A DNA stretch of 9,734 bases, from positions 1 through 9,734 of the forward strand of contig JAGWRJ010000845.1 in NCBI GenBank assembly GCA_028869725.1, written 5' to 3'. The notes beneath the pieces are model-generated. The model did not search any database. It saw only the letters and a program-made list of their open reading frames with translations, and was not told the DNA's origin. The DNA is from Alphaproteobacteria bacterium (GTDB taxonomy: Bacteria > Pseudomonadota > Alphaproteobacteria > Micropepsales > Micropepsaceae). Each line of letters begins with the position of its first letter. Position 1 is the first letter of the stretch. Made by a program: the position numbers and the translations under genes. Positions 1 to 5,146 of the stretch are shown piece by piece.

Positions 1-64
1 GCCGGCTCGAGGCAAAGAGCGAACGCCGTTCACCCAGGCGTAGAAGAAATTCATCCGCGTCCAT
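1..64 (-). CDS. 5' end of a gene cut by the left edge, possibly the relaxase
   Basis: An ATG at 62-64 on the minus strand opens a frame that stays open to the window edge and begins MDADEFLLRLGERR. It starts 3 bases after the stop codon of the lytic transglycosylase, so it looks translationally coupled to it; a GTG directly before the ATG is an alternative start. In alphaproteobacterial conjugative elements the gene after traF and a lytic transglycosylase is often a large relaxase (DUF3363 type) whose N-terminus has a similar acidic then basic look. Only 21 codons are visible, so the identity is a guess from position; that a coding frame continues here is somewhat more secure. Confidence 0.35.
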   Translation of the reverse strand, partial: MDADEFLLRLGERRSLFASSR

Positions 65-67
65 CAC

Positions 68-697
68 CTATGGCTTCCCCGCTTTTCTGTTACACGCACA
101 TCGAACACTGTCGGGAAGGTGTCTCAGAGGCACAAAAAGTTTCTGTCCGTCGGTTGCGCCGACGAAGAGCTCCATCTGTGACGCCACCGTCAGAAGACGG
201 GCCGGGCGATCCTGTTCCTGCCAAGTGTCAGGCAGACTATCGAGAATATGCGTGACATATCGCCAGGTTGTCGCGGGCAAGGGCATTCCTTTGATGATAA
301 ACGCCCTGACCCGCCTCGGCCCTGCTTCATACGCAGCGAAGAGCAGCGGAAACCCGAAGCGCACATAGCAGCGATGCAGATATGCGCTGCCGGCGAGAAT
401 ATTGTCGCGAGGCGCAAAGGCAGCCTGGCCCAGCCTGTACCGGGCGGCCATGGCCGCGAAGGTATGGGGCATCAGCTGCATGAGACCCATAGCCCCTAAA
501 GGTGAGACAATCGGTACGCCACGAATGGTAGGGCGCCCGCCCGATTCGGCCAGCATGACGGCGCAGATCCAGCGACGCGGCAGTGCGAAGCGGTGTGCAG
601 CACGGATAATGTCGGTCGCAAAGCGTTGCGGACAGTGCGGGACCGGACCATGGCCGATGCACAATGCGCACGCTATGCCTGCACTCAGCGCAGCCAT
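68..697 (-). CDS. VirB1-like lytic transglycosylase of a conjugative system
   Basis: A 209-residue SLT-family lytic transglycosylase, which would cleave peptidoglycan in the periplasm so that the conjugation channel can be built. A short hydrophobic N-terminus (residues 1-15) may act as an export signal, although it lacks the usual basic n-region. The catalytic glutamate is Glu51 in AESGG. It is followed by the family's GAMGLMQLMP block (68-77), the NILAGSAYLHRCY helix (99-111) and a late AAYEAGP block (121-127). In most relatives that block reads AAYNAGP, so the Asn-to-Glu change is unusual. The ATG at 697 lies 13 bases inside the end of the TraF peptidase gene, so translation is probably coupled; no strong ribosome site is seen. 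The family call is firm. The conjugation role rests on the neighbouring peptidase. Confidence 0.88.
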   Translation of the reverse strand: MAALSAGIACALCIGHGPVPHCPQRFATDIIRAAHRFALPRRWICAVMLAESGGRPTIRGVPIVSPLGAMGLMQLMPHTFAAMAARYRLGQAAFAPRDNILAGSAYLHRCYVRFGFPLLFAAYEAGPRRVRAFIIKGMPLPATTWRYVTHILDSLPDTWQEQDRPARLLTVASQMELFVGATDGQKLFVPLRHLPDSVRCACNRKAGKP

Positions 698-1218
698 AGT
701 GGCACCAGTCTTCCGATAATTGCTGCGCGCCTCACCGGCCCGAAATAACGGCTGTCAAAGGAATGCCGCTTACCTGCCATGAGGAGAAACGCCTCCTGCT
801 CCGACAGACGCAGGCAACCATTCCACAGAGGCAGCGGACGGCGCCGGCTATCGGCAAAGAGGCGATAAGCTATGACGTGTCCGCCCTGTGACAGAATATG
901 GCCGTGCGCGCAGATACGCGCGCCGGCAAGCGCGACCACCCGTTTGACCACAGGAAGTCCAAGTGGCAGGTAGCCGCGCCGCGCGGCAAGCCGTGCGGCC
1001 TTAGGTGGTAGCCTGGCGAGCACCAGCTGGCCAGGGGCGAGATTGTGCACCGGCAATACGGCGTAAAGACCGATCGGCGCACTCGCGGTCGCGTTCCAGA
1101 TGATGCGTGGCGGGCGCGGCCAGGCCAGGGCAACCACCACGCTGGCGGTGACGGAAAGGCCAAGCTGCCATACCGTCCGCCGCTGCGGCGTGCTCAGCAG
1201 CATCGGGTTGCGGACCAT
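685..1218 (-). CDS. traF: TraF-type S26 signal peptidase (conjugal transfer)
   Basis: A 177-residue membrane-bound serine peptidase of the TraF branch of family S26. In RP4-type transfer systems TraF processes and cyclises the pilin TrbC, so this protein probably matures the element's pilin. One membrane segment lies near residues 17-33. The nucleophile is Ser46 in the ATASAPIGLY block (43-52) and the general-base lysine is Lys92 in VVKRVVALAG (90-99). The C-terminal SFDSRYFGPV block (153-162) is a strong family signature. Length is normal for TraF. The ATG at 1218 overlaps the end of the helix-turn-helix gene by 25 bases, and the stop overlaps the start of the transglycosylase by 13 bases, so the three form one tightly packed minus-strand operon. 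A second in-frame ATG at 1203 is possible but less likely. Confidence 0.88.
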   Translation of the reverse strand: MVRNPMLLSTPQRRTVWQLGLSVTASVVVALAWPRPPRIIWNATASAPIGLYAVLPVHNLAPGQLVLARLPPKAARLAARRGYLPLGLPVVKRVVALAGARICAHGHILSQGGHVIAYRLFADSRRRPLPLWNGCLRLSEQEAFLLMAGKRHSFDSRYFGPVRRAAIIGRLVPLWLR

Positions 1219-1421
1219 CCGTCGAGTTCATCGATATGATAGAAGACATGACGACCGTGGCGGCGGCACTTCGGACCTTCCTGCCGCATGCGCATCTTGA
1301 CGAGCGTGTGAGGCCTGAGGCCCAGATAGAATGCTGCCTCCTTGGTCGACAGAAAGGGACTTCCCCTCCTGGCCAGCTGCGCCCGCAGACTGGCGTCCTC
1401 CGCCGTGATCATGTGTTCCAT
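1194..1421 (-). CDS. AlpA/excisionase-like helix-turn-helix protein
   Basis: A 75-residue DNA-binding protein of the MerR/AlpA/excisionase fold. The block SPFLSTKEAAFYLGLRPHTLVKMR (about residues 21-44) carries the helix-turn-helix. The following basic stretch, RRHGRHVFYHIDELDGW (53-69), matches the winged part of the fold, ending in the usual Asp-x-x-x-Trp. The ATG at 1421 is chosen over a GTG at 1433 because a GAGG sits about 8 bases before it. Small proteins of this kind lie at the head of transfer regions in alphaproteobacterial integrative elements and may control transfer or excision genes. The gene overlaps traF by 25 bases, which suggests co-transcription. In layouts I know, repA, parA and a DUF2840 gene often lie between such a gene and traF; none is present here. 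Exact function is unknown. Confidence 0.75.
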   Translation of the reverse strand: MEHMITAEDASLRAQLARRGSPFLSTKEAAFYLGLRPHTLVKMRMRQEGPKCRRHGRHVFYHIDELDGWSATRCC

Positions 1422-1433
1422 GCTTCGCCTCAC

Positions 1434-1565
1434 TGTGCCTGATTGCTTCGGGGAGACGATGTGCGATCACCATCTCCGGGGCGCGAGGCTAGAGAAGGAT
1501 CGTGAGCTGGCTGGGGGGCGATTTTGTAGAATCGCAGATTCGCCGGAACTGACGTCTTGCCAGGA
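1434..1565. other. Intergenic region with nested inverted repeats
   Basis: No gene is seen in these 132 bases between the XRE repressor and the helix-turn-helix gene. The notable content is a cluster of short inverted repeats at 1517-1544 (listed separately) and an imperfect dyad at about 1450-1475 with GGAGA and TCTCC ends. The region should hold the leader, and perhaps the promoter, of the leftward transfer operon. No convincing -35/-10 pair could be picked. Confidence 0.4.
1517..1544. repeat. Nested inverted repeats, operator or attenuator candidate
   Basis: Three overlapping dyads share this stretch. GCGATT (1518-1523) pairs with AATCGC (1530-1535). GAATC (1529-1533) pairs with GATTC (1537-1541) across a 3-base loop. 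The outer GGCGA (1517-1521) pairs with TCGCC (1540-1544). The first and second are mutually exclusive. There is no T-run after any of them on the minus strand, so a simple intrinsic terminator is not supported. The site lies between the XRE gene stop and the transfer genes, where a repressor operator would be useful. Confidence 0.4.
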
Positions 1566-1799
1566 TCAGGGACGGCGCTTGCGCGCCCCTGAAGCAGGCA
1601 TGAGAAGCGCATAGGCCTCCGTCTTCAGCACCGTCGCAAGCTTGTCGAGCATGTCGATGGTGGGACTGTAGAGACCACGTTCGAGTGCACTGACATAGGT
1701 GCGGTCGATATCAGCTTCATGCGCGAGTGCCTCCTGCGAAAGACCGCAGGCCAGACGTCGCTGACGCAGATTCTCGGCAAAAATGGCGCGTATCTCCAT
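1566..1799 (-). CDS. XRE/Cro-family transcriptional regulator
   Basis: A compact 77-residue helix-turn-helix regulator of the XRE (phage Cro/C1) family. The motif runs from GLSQEALAHEADIDRTYVSALERG (residues 19-42), with the usual second-helix Gln-Glu and the YVSALERG recognition part. It is followed by the common PTIDMLDKLATVLK helix (46-59). There is no extra effector domain, so it should act as a simple dimeric repressor. The ATG at 1799 is the family-consistent start; no good ribosome site precedes it. It is divergent from the small gene at 1935 and upstream of the transfer operon. A likely operator, the TATA-centred palindrome at 1838-1847, lies 39 bases upstream. A role in silencing transfer or element genes is inferred from position. 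Confidence 0.85.
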   Translation of the reverse strand: MEIRAIFAENLRQRRLACGLSQEALAHEADIDRTYVSALERGLYSPTIDMLDKLATVLKTEAYALLMPASGARKRRP

Positions 1800-1817
1800 A
1801 GCATAAAGACAATCCGG

Positions 1818-1846
1818 TTGTAGAGCATGTCACCACGGAGTATACT
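1818..1846 (+). promoter_or_regulatory. Candidate sigma-70 promoter for the 1935 gene
   Basis: TTGTAG at 1818-1823 and TATACT at 1841-1846 are separated by exactly 17 bases. The -10 is 5 of 6 to consensus; the -35 is weaker. The predicted start of transcription is near 1853, leaving a leader of about 80 bases before the ATG at 1935. That leader contains a perfect 12-base palindrome, GCCGGATCCGGC (1863-1874), of unknown use. Confidence 0.4.
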
Positions 1847-1847
1847 C
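1838..1847. promoter_or_regulatory. Palindromic operator candidate for the XRE regulator
   Basis: GAGTATACTC is a perfect 10-base palindrome centred on TATA. Small XRE regulators commonly bind TATA-centred dyads of this kind. It overlaps the -10 hexamer of the rightward promoter. It also directly abuts a TTGACG (minus strand, 1847-1852) that could be the -35 of the regulator's own promoter. Binding here could therefore repress both directions. Confidence 0.45.
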
Positions 1848-1934
1848 GTCAATAGATGAGGTGCCGGATCCGGCGATACGATCGCGCGCCTGCGAGACGC
1901 GCTTCATCACGAGGCCGATCGCCGGAGATTTTCG

Positions 1935-2240
1935 ATGAATAACCCGACTCCTATCGTACCCTGTCCGGCCTCCCCGGCTGGGCTTTCCTGGTCTGATGTC
2001 ATTACTGCCTATGACGAGACACATCTATTCACCTATGCGCAGCTCCTGGACGCCGAAGCTGCGGGCCACAGTCGGGACTGGATGATTGAAGCCATTCTGG
2101 GGCTTGAGGCGCGTGATCCAGCAGCATCCGACCAGGTTCGCCTGCATCTGGCCCGCGCGCACTGGATGAGAGAGACGGGCTATCGGCTGCTCCTGTCCCA
2201 TGCGTCTTGTGAACACGACACCAGTACGGGTGCCGCGTAG
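1935..2240 (+). CDS. Small conserved protein of conjugative elements, function unknown
   Basis: A 101-residue protein. The ATG at 1935 is preceded by GGAG at 1924-1927 with a 7-base gap, a good ribosome site. The core (about residues 18-90) has a pattern I associate with small proteins encoded in alphaproteobacterial transfer regions: AYDETHLFTYAQLLDAEA, then a Trp, then LHLARAHWMRETGYRLLL. I think this family is sometimes labelled DUF2285, but I am not sure of that label. It has no signal peptide, membrane segment or catalytic motif, and it looks all-helical and soluble. It is divergent from the XRE repressor and is the last gene of the conjugative block. Its stop codon sits inside a strong hairpin. 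No function can be assigned. Confidence 0.7.
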   Translation: MNNPTPIVPCPASPAGLSWSDVITAYDETHLFTYAQLLDAEAAGHSRDWMIEAILGLEARDPAASDQVRLHLARAHWMRETGYRLLLSHASCEHDTSTGAA

Positions 2241-2260
2241 GGCCTGAACAGGCTTTACGC
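2235..2260 (+). terminator. Hairpin straddling the stop codon, probable terminator
   Basis: An 11-base-pair stem pairs 2235-2245 (GCGTAGGGCCT) with 2250-2260 (AGGCTTTACGC) around a GAAC tetraloop. Two of the pairs are G-U in the rightward transcript. They become A-C mismatches in the leftward one, so the hairpin favours the plus strand. The TAG stop of the 1935 gene lies within the 5' arm. It is followed by GCTTTCTC rather than a clean U-run, so it may be a weak terminator or an RNA-stability stem between convergent genes. Confidence 0.5.
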
Positions 2261-2270
2261 CCGCGCTTTC

Positions 2271-3626
2271 TCAGGCAGGCAGGCGAAGCGTAAACGTGGC
2301 TCCTCTGCCGGGATACTCGCCGAGCGTGACTGAGCCACCGTGTAGGCTGGCAATCTGCCTGACCAGAGTCAGTCCGACCCCCGTTCCCTGCTGCTTGGTA
2401 GTAAAGAAAGGAATGAAAATCTGCTCGCGCAGTTCGGCTGCTATGCCCGGGCCATTATCGCTGACGCGGATCGCGACCTCGCCTCCCGGGAGCGCTTCCC
2501 CCGAGAGCTGGATCTTTGCCTCTAAATGCCCAGCCACGGCTTCCATGGCATTGCGCAGGAGATTGATGAGAGCCTGGTCCAGGAGTTCGGGATCGACCCG
2601 CAGCTTGAGTGTTTCGGGCGAACACGAACGCGCAAACTCTATACCCCTCGCGGCCATCTCAGGACCAAGCAGGCGTTCCATACGTGCAAAGACACGCACG
2701 AGGAGAGTGTCCTCAGGGCGGGCCGTCATGCGTTGGGTGAGACGACGGTGGTTCTGCACAAAATGCAGCAGTCCTTCACTGCGCCTTGCTACCGCATCGA
2801 GCGCCTCGAGGGCGTCGCCCAGGGTCCGATGGGGTTCTCCGCCTTCGGGCAGATCGGCCTGCACCGTAGCCACAAGCTCACGCGCGGTCTGCGACAGGGA
2901 CGAAATTGGTGTCAGCGAATTCATCACTTCATGGGCAATGGTCCGGATGAGACTGTGCCAGGCATCAAGCTGCTGAGCGCTGAGCTCATCACCGATATTC
3001 TGCAAAGATATCAGCGTGCGGTGTTCCCCCCGCGCCCAGAAACTCGTTGCCGCTGCCTTGACCGCAATCATGCTGCCGCTGAGTTCGAGATGCAGCAGAC
3101 GGCGCGCACCCGCTTTCAGCTGATCAAGCCCGGTTCGAAACTCGATACCATAACGGTCAGGGTCCAGCTTCGTGGTCGCGGGAAGGCCAAACATCTGCCT
3201 GGCCGCGGTATTGAGAAGCACGTAGCGGCCATCCTCTTCGCGCGCGATGAGGGCGACAGGGACATGAGCGAGCATCGCGGCGAGATAGCGGCCCATTTCT
3301 TCGCGCTCGCTGCGTCCCTCGCGAAGCCGATCCATGACCCGTCCCATCGCGGCGCCCAGATCGCGATAGGGAGCTTGGCGGGAAAGACCGGTGAAGCTCT
3401 GCGAGGTATCGTCATAGGCAATCGCATCAAGAAAGCGGGCGATTTCGCGGTTAGTCCGGGTGAGCGCATGGATGATCTCTGTCAGCTGCGCCATGACCAG
3501 AAGAAGAAGCAGTACCTCAACGACATACCAATGTGTGGTGACGAGAGCGTAAGCCAGAAGCGCAAGGCTCACGAGGAGGAAGAAGCTGCGTAGCGCAAGG
3601 CCGATGGACAGCCGGTCAGAGACCAT
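2271..3626 (-). CDS. NtrY-like membrane sensor histidine kinase
   Basis: A 451-residue sensor kinase, partner of the regulator encoded just upstream. Two membrane segments (about 12-31 and 34-50) are joined by a turn of only a few residues, so there is almost no periplasmic domain. A linker (about 55-110) leads to a PAS-like domain (112-210). The phospho-acceptor is His232 in IAHEVMNSLTPI (230-241). The ATPase domain has an N-box at DQALINLLRNAMEAV (350-364), VSDNGPGI (388-395), a FIPFFTTK block (404-411) and GTGVGLTLV (414-422). All catalytic elements are present. The ATG at 3626 is chosen over a GTG at 3656; it overlaps the regulator's stop by 11 bases, implying translational coupling. Kinases of this type occur beside sigma-54 activators and FtsX-type ABC exporters, as here. 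The signal is unknown; a membrane or transporter signal is inferred. Confidence 0.9.
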   Translation of the reverse strand: MVSDRLSIGLALRSFFLLVSLALLAYALVTTHWYVVEVLLLLLVMAQLTEIIHALTRTNREIARFLDAIAYDDTSQSFTGLSRQAPYRDLGAAMGRVMDRLREGRSEREEMGRYLAAMLAHVPVALIAREEDGRYVLLNTAARQMFGLPATTKLDPDRYGIEFRTGLDQLKAGARRLLHLELSGSMIAVKAAATSFWARGEHRTLISLQNIGDELSAQQLDAWHSLIRTIAHEVMNSLTPISSLSQTARELVATVQADLPEGGEPHRTLGDALEALDAVARRSEGLLHFVQNHRRLTQRMTARPEDTLLVRVFARMERLLGPEMAARGIEFARSCSPETLKLRVDPELLDQALINLLRNAMEAVAGHLEAKIQLSGEALPGGEVAIRVSDNGPGIAAELREQIFIPFFTTKQQGTGVGLTLVRQIASLHGGSVTLGEYPGRGATFTLRLPA

Positions 3627-4995
3627 ATTTTTCCATCCGCCGATAGAGCGAGGCACGCGTCAGGCCGAGCGCTTCCGCGGCGCGGCTGATATTGCCACGG
3701 TGCTGGTCCAGAGCCCGCCTCACGGCCTCACGCTCAATGGTATCGAGATCCAGGGGGCCAGCAGCCGTCTCTGCGGGCGCAACGACAGGCGCAGCCAGGG
3801 CAAAGTCGCCGACTTCAAGCGCGGCGCCGCGCGACAGGACGACCGCCCGTTCGACCGCATGGCGCAGTGCCCGAACATTGCCTGGCCAGTCATGCGCAGT
3901 GAGCGCCGCCAGTGCTGCCGCCGTGACCGGCTTGCGCGCCATGTTGTATTTCTGGTTATAGAAGGCGACGTAATGCTCGACGAGAGGTGCAATGTCCTCG
4001 CGCCGCGCCCGTAAGGGCGGCAAGTCGATGGTGATGGTGTTGATGCGCCAGAGCAGATCAGCCCGAAACAGATTGGAATCAAGCAGGCGGCTCATAGGCT
4101 GGTTGGTCGCACAGATGACGCGCACATCAATTGCTTCAGCCCGCTCACTGCCAACCGGAACGACTTCGCGCCGCTCCAGAGCCGAAAGCAGTTTGGACTG
4201 AAGGTGCAGCGGTACATTGCCTATTTCGTCCAGAAAAAGCGTGCCGCCGCTCGCCGCACGAAATCGTCCGACCCTGTCTTCTTTGGCGTCGGTAAAGGCA
4301 CCGCGGCGGTGGCCGAAGAGTTCGGATTCAAACAGCTGCGCTGAAATGGTGCCGAGGTCGACCCGCACGAACGCTTCTTCTGCGCGTTGCGATCGGCGAT
4401 GGAGTTCACGGGCGACAAGTTCCTTGCCCGTCCCGTTCTCGCCCAGGATCAGGACATTGGCCTCGCTGGGCGCGGTGCGGTCAATGAGGTCGAAGATCTC
4501 CCGCATCGCCGGGCTGGTACCGATCATGTCTGTGCTACTGTCTGTCGCCGCGATGAGACCCCTATGGCGAGTACGGGCCTCTCGCGCGGCAAGCTTGGCG
4601 CGCCTGAGATTGGCCGCAGCGATCAGAGTAGCGACGAGGCGTTCATTGCTCCACGGCTTGGTGACGAAATCGCTTGCCCCCTTCTTCATCGCCTCAACCG
4701 CAAGCTCAAGCTCACCATGGGCGGTGATCAGGACCACGACCGCATCCGGATCGACCTCCAGAACCTCTTCGAGGAGACTGAGCCCCTCGCGCCCACTATC
4801 GGCACCGGTGCGAAAATTCATATCGAGAAGAATGACATCGACATCACCGGCCTTCACCCTGGGGATGAGATCGGCCGGGACACGGAGCGTCTCCACCCCG
4901 GCGAAATGGCGCTTCAGGGCCAGCCGCGCAGCGAGAAGAACGTCTTCCGCATCGTCGAGAACCACAATGCGGGCGGGACTGACAAAGGGTGACAT
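3616..4995 (-). CDS. NtrC-family sigma-54-dependent response regulator
   Basis: A 459-residue three-domain activator. The receiver (about 8-125) has the acidic pair Asp14/Asp15, phospho-acceptor Asp58 in ILLDMNF, Thr91 and Lys113. The AAA+ domain (about 157-390) has Walker A GENGTGK (185-191), Walker B GGTLFLDEIG (250-259) and a sigma-54 contact loop GAFTDA (232-237) instead of the usual GAFTGA. A Fis-type helix-turn-helix (about 420-456) ends the protein. In-frame ATGs also lie at 5016 and, by frame, near 5055. The start at 4995 is preferred because it aligns with the receiver and sits about 25 bases after a candidate promoter's start point. The extended loop after Asp58 (NFRTGADSGREGL) is typical of regulators linked to MacB-like exporters. 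It should be phosphorylated by the adjacent kinase and activate the divergent efflux operon at 5096. Confidence 0.93.
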   Translation of the reverse strand: MSPFVSPARIVVLDDAEDVLLAARLALKRHFAGVETLRVPADLIPRVKAGDVDVILLDMNFRTGADSGREGLSLLEEVLEVDPDAVVVLITAHGELELAVEAMKKGASDFVTKPWSNERLVATLIAAANLRRAKLAAREARTRHRGLIAATDSSTDMIGTSPAMREIFDLIDRTAPSEANVLILGENGTGKELVARELHRRSQRAEEAFVRVDLGTISAQLFESELFGHRRGAFTDAKEDRVGRFRAASGGTLFLDEIGNVPLHLQSKLLSALERREVVPVGSERAEAIDVRVICATNQPMSRLLDSNLFRADLLWRINTITIDLPPLRARREDIAPLVEHYVAFYNQKYNMARKPVTAAALAALTAHDWPGNVRALRHAVERAVVLSRGAALEVGDFALAAPVVAPAETAAGPLDLDTIEREAVRRALDQHRGNISRAAEALGLTRASLYRRMEKYGL

Positions 4996-4999
4996 GCAC

Positions 5000-5015
5000 T
5001 GTCCATATACGGACA
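5000..5015. promoter_or_regulatory. Upstream activator site 1 (dyad)
   Basis: TGTCCATATACGGACA is a dyad with TGTCC/GGACA arms and 7 of 8 half-site positions paired. It lies about 107-122 bases before the predicted sigma-54 start point, a normal enhancer distance for NtrC-type proteins. It also lies just downstream of the predicted start point of the regulator gene, where binding would block that gene. Assignment to the regulator is inference. Confidence 0.6.
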
Positions 5016-5026
5016 TCGGGAACTCA

Positions 5027-5055
5027 ACTGTACGCAATCGGACAGGGGCGGACAA
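5027..5055 (-). promoter_or_regulatory. Candidate sigma-70 promoter of the regulator-kinase operon
   Basis: On the minus strand TTGTCC (5050-5055) and TACAGT (5027-5032) are spaced by exactly 17 bases, each 4 of 6 to consensus. Transcription would start near 5019-5020, giving a leader of about 25 bases to the ATG at 4995. The promoter overlaps the second dyad site and a further CGGACA half-site (5049-5054), so the regulator could repress its own gene. Confidence 0.45.
5029..5044. promoter_or_regulatory. Upstream activator site 2 (degenerate dyad)
   Basis: TGTACGCAATCGGACA shares the TGT start and the CGGACA end with site 1 and lies 29 bases from it, close to three helical turns, so both would face the same side of the DNA. 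A third CGGACA half-site follows at 5049-5054, ten bases on. The arms pair less well than in site 1, so this may be a weaker, cooperative site. Confidence 0.5.
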
Positions 5056-5095
5056 GGTCTCCGTCTCTAAGTCCTTGATTGATCGTCACCTTGCT

Positions 5096-5112
5096 CTGGC
5101 ATGGCGCTTGCT
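5096..5112 (+). promoter_or_regulatory. Sigma-54 (-24/-12) promoter of the efflux operon
   Basis: CTGGCATGGCGCTTGCT matches the sigma-54 consensus at nearly every fixed position (CTGGCA, G, R, TTGC, T), with one mismatch: T for C at the seventh base. The invariant GG (5098-5099) and GC (5110-5111) are exactly ten bases apart. Transcription should start near 5122, about 25 bases before the ATG at 5147. The adjacent regulator is a sigma-54 activator, which strongly supports the call. Confidence 0.8.
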
Positions 5113-5146
5113 ACTGTCCTGCCGGTGACCGATTGCGCGCATATAT

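Noticed and set aside
1863..1874. Perfect palindrome GCCGGATCCGGC
   Set aside because: GC-rich 12-base palindrome in a leader with no second copy or promoter overlap; noted only within the promoter entry.
2526..3593. Open frame of 355 codons on the plus strand opposite the histidine kinase
   Set aside because: The opposite strand encodes a complete kinase with all motifs; the plus-strand protein shows no known domain and no ribosome site was evident.
3627..3656. Longer kinase start at a GTG (3656)
   Set aside because: It would add ten residues without family support and lie deep in the regulator's helix-turn-helix codons; the ATG at 3626 gives the usual short coupled overlap.
4996..5055. 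Longer regulator starts upstream of 4995
   Set aside because: They would put the dyad site and the candidate promoter inside the coding region and add residues ahead of the receiver that the family lacks.
4217..5128. Open frame of 303 codons on the plus strand opposite the response regulator
   Set aside because: Serine- and arginine-rich shadow of the regulator gene; it also runs through the control region with its promoter sites.
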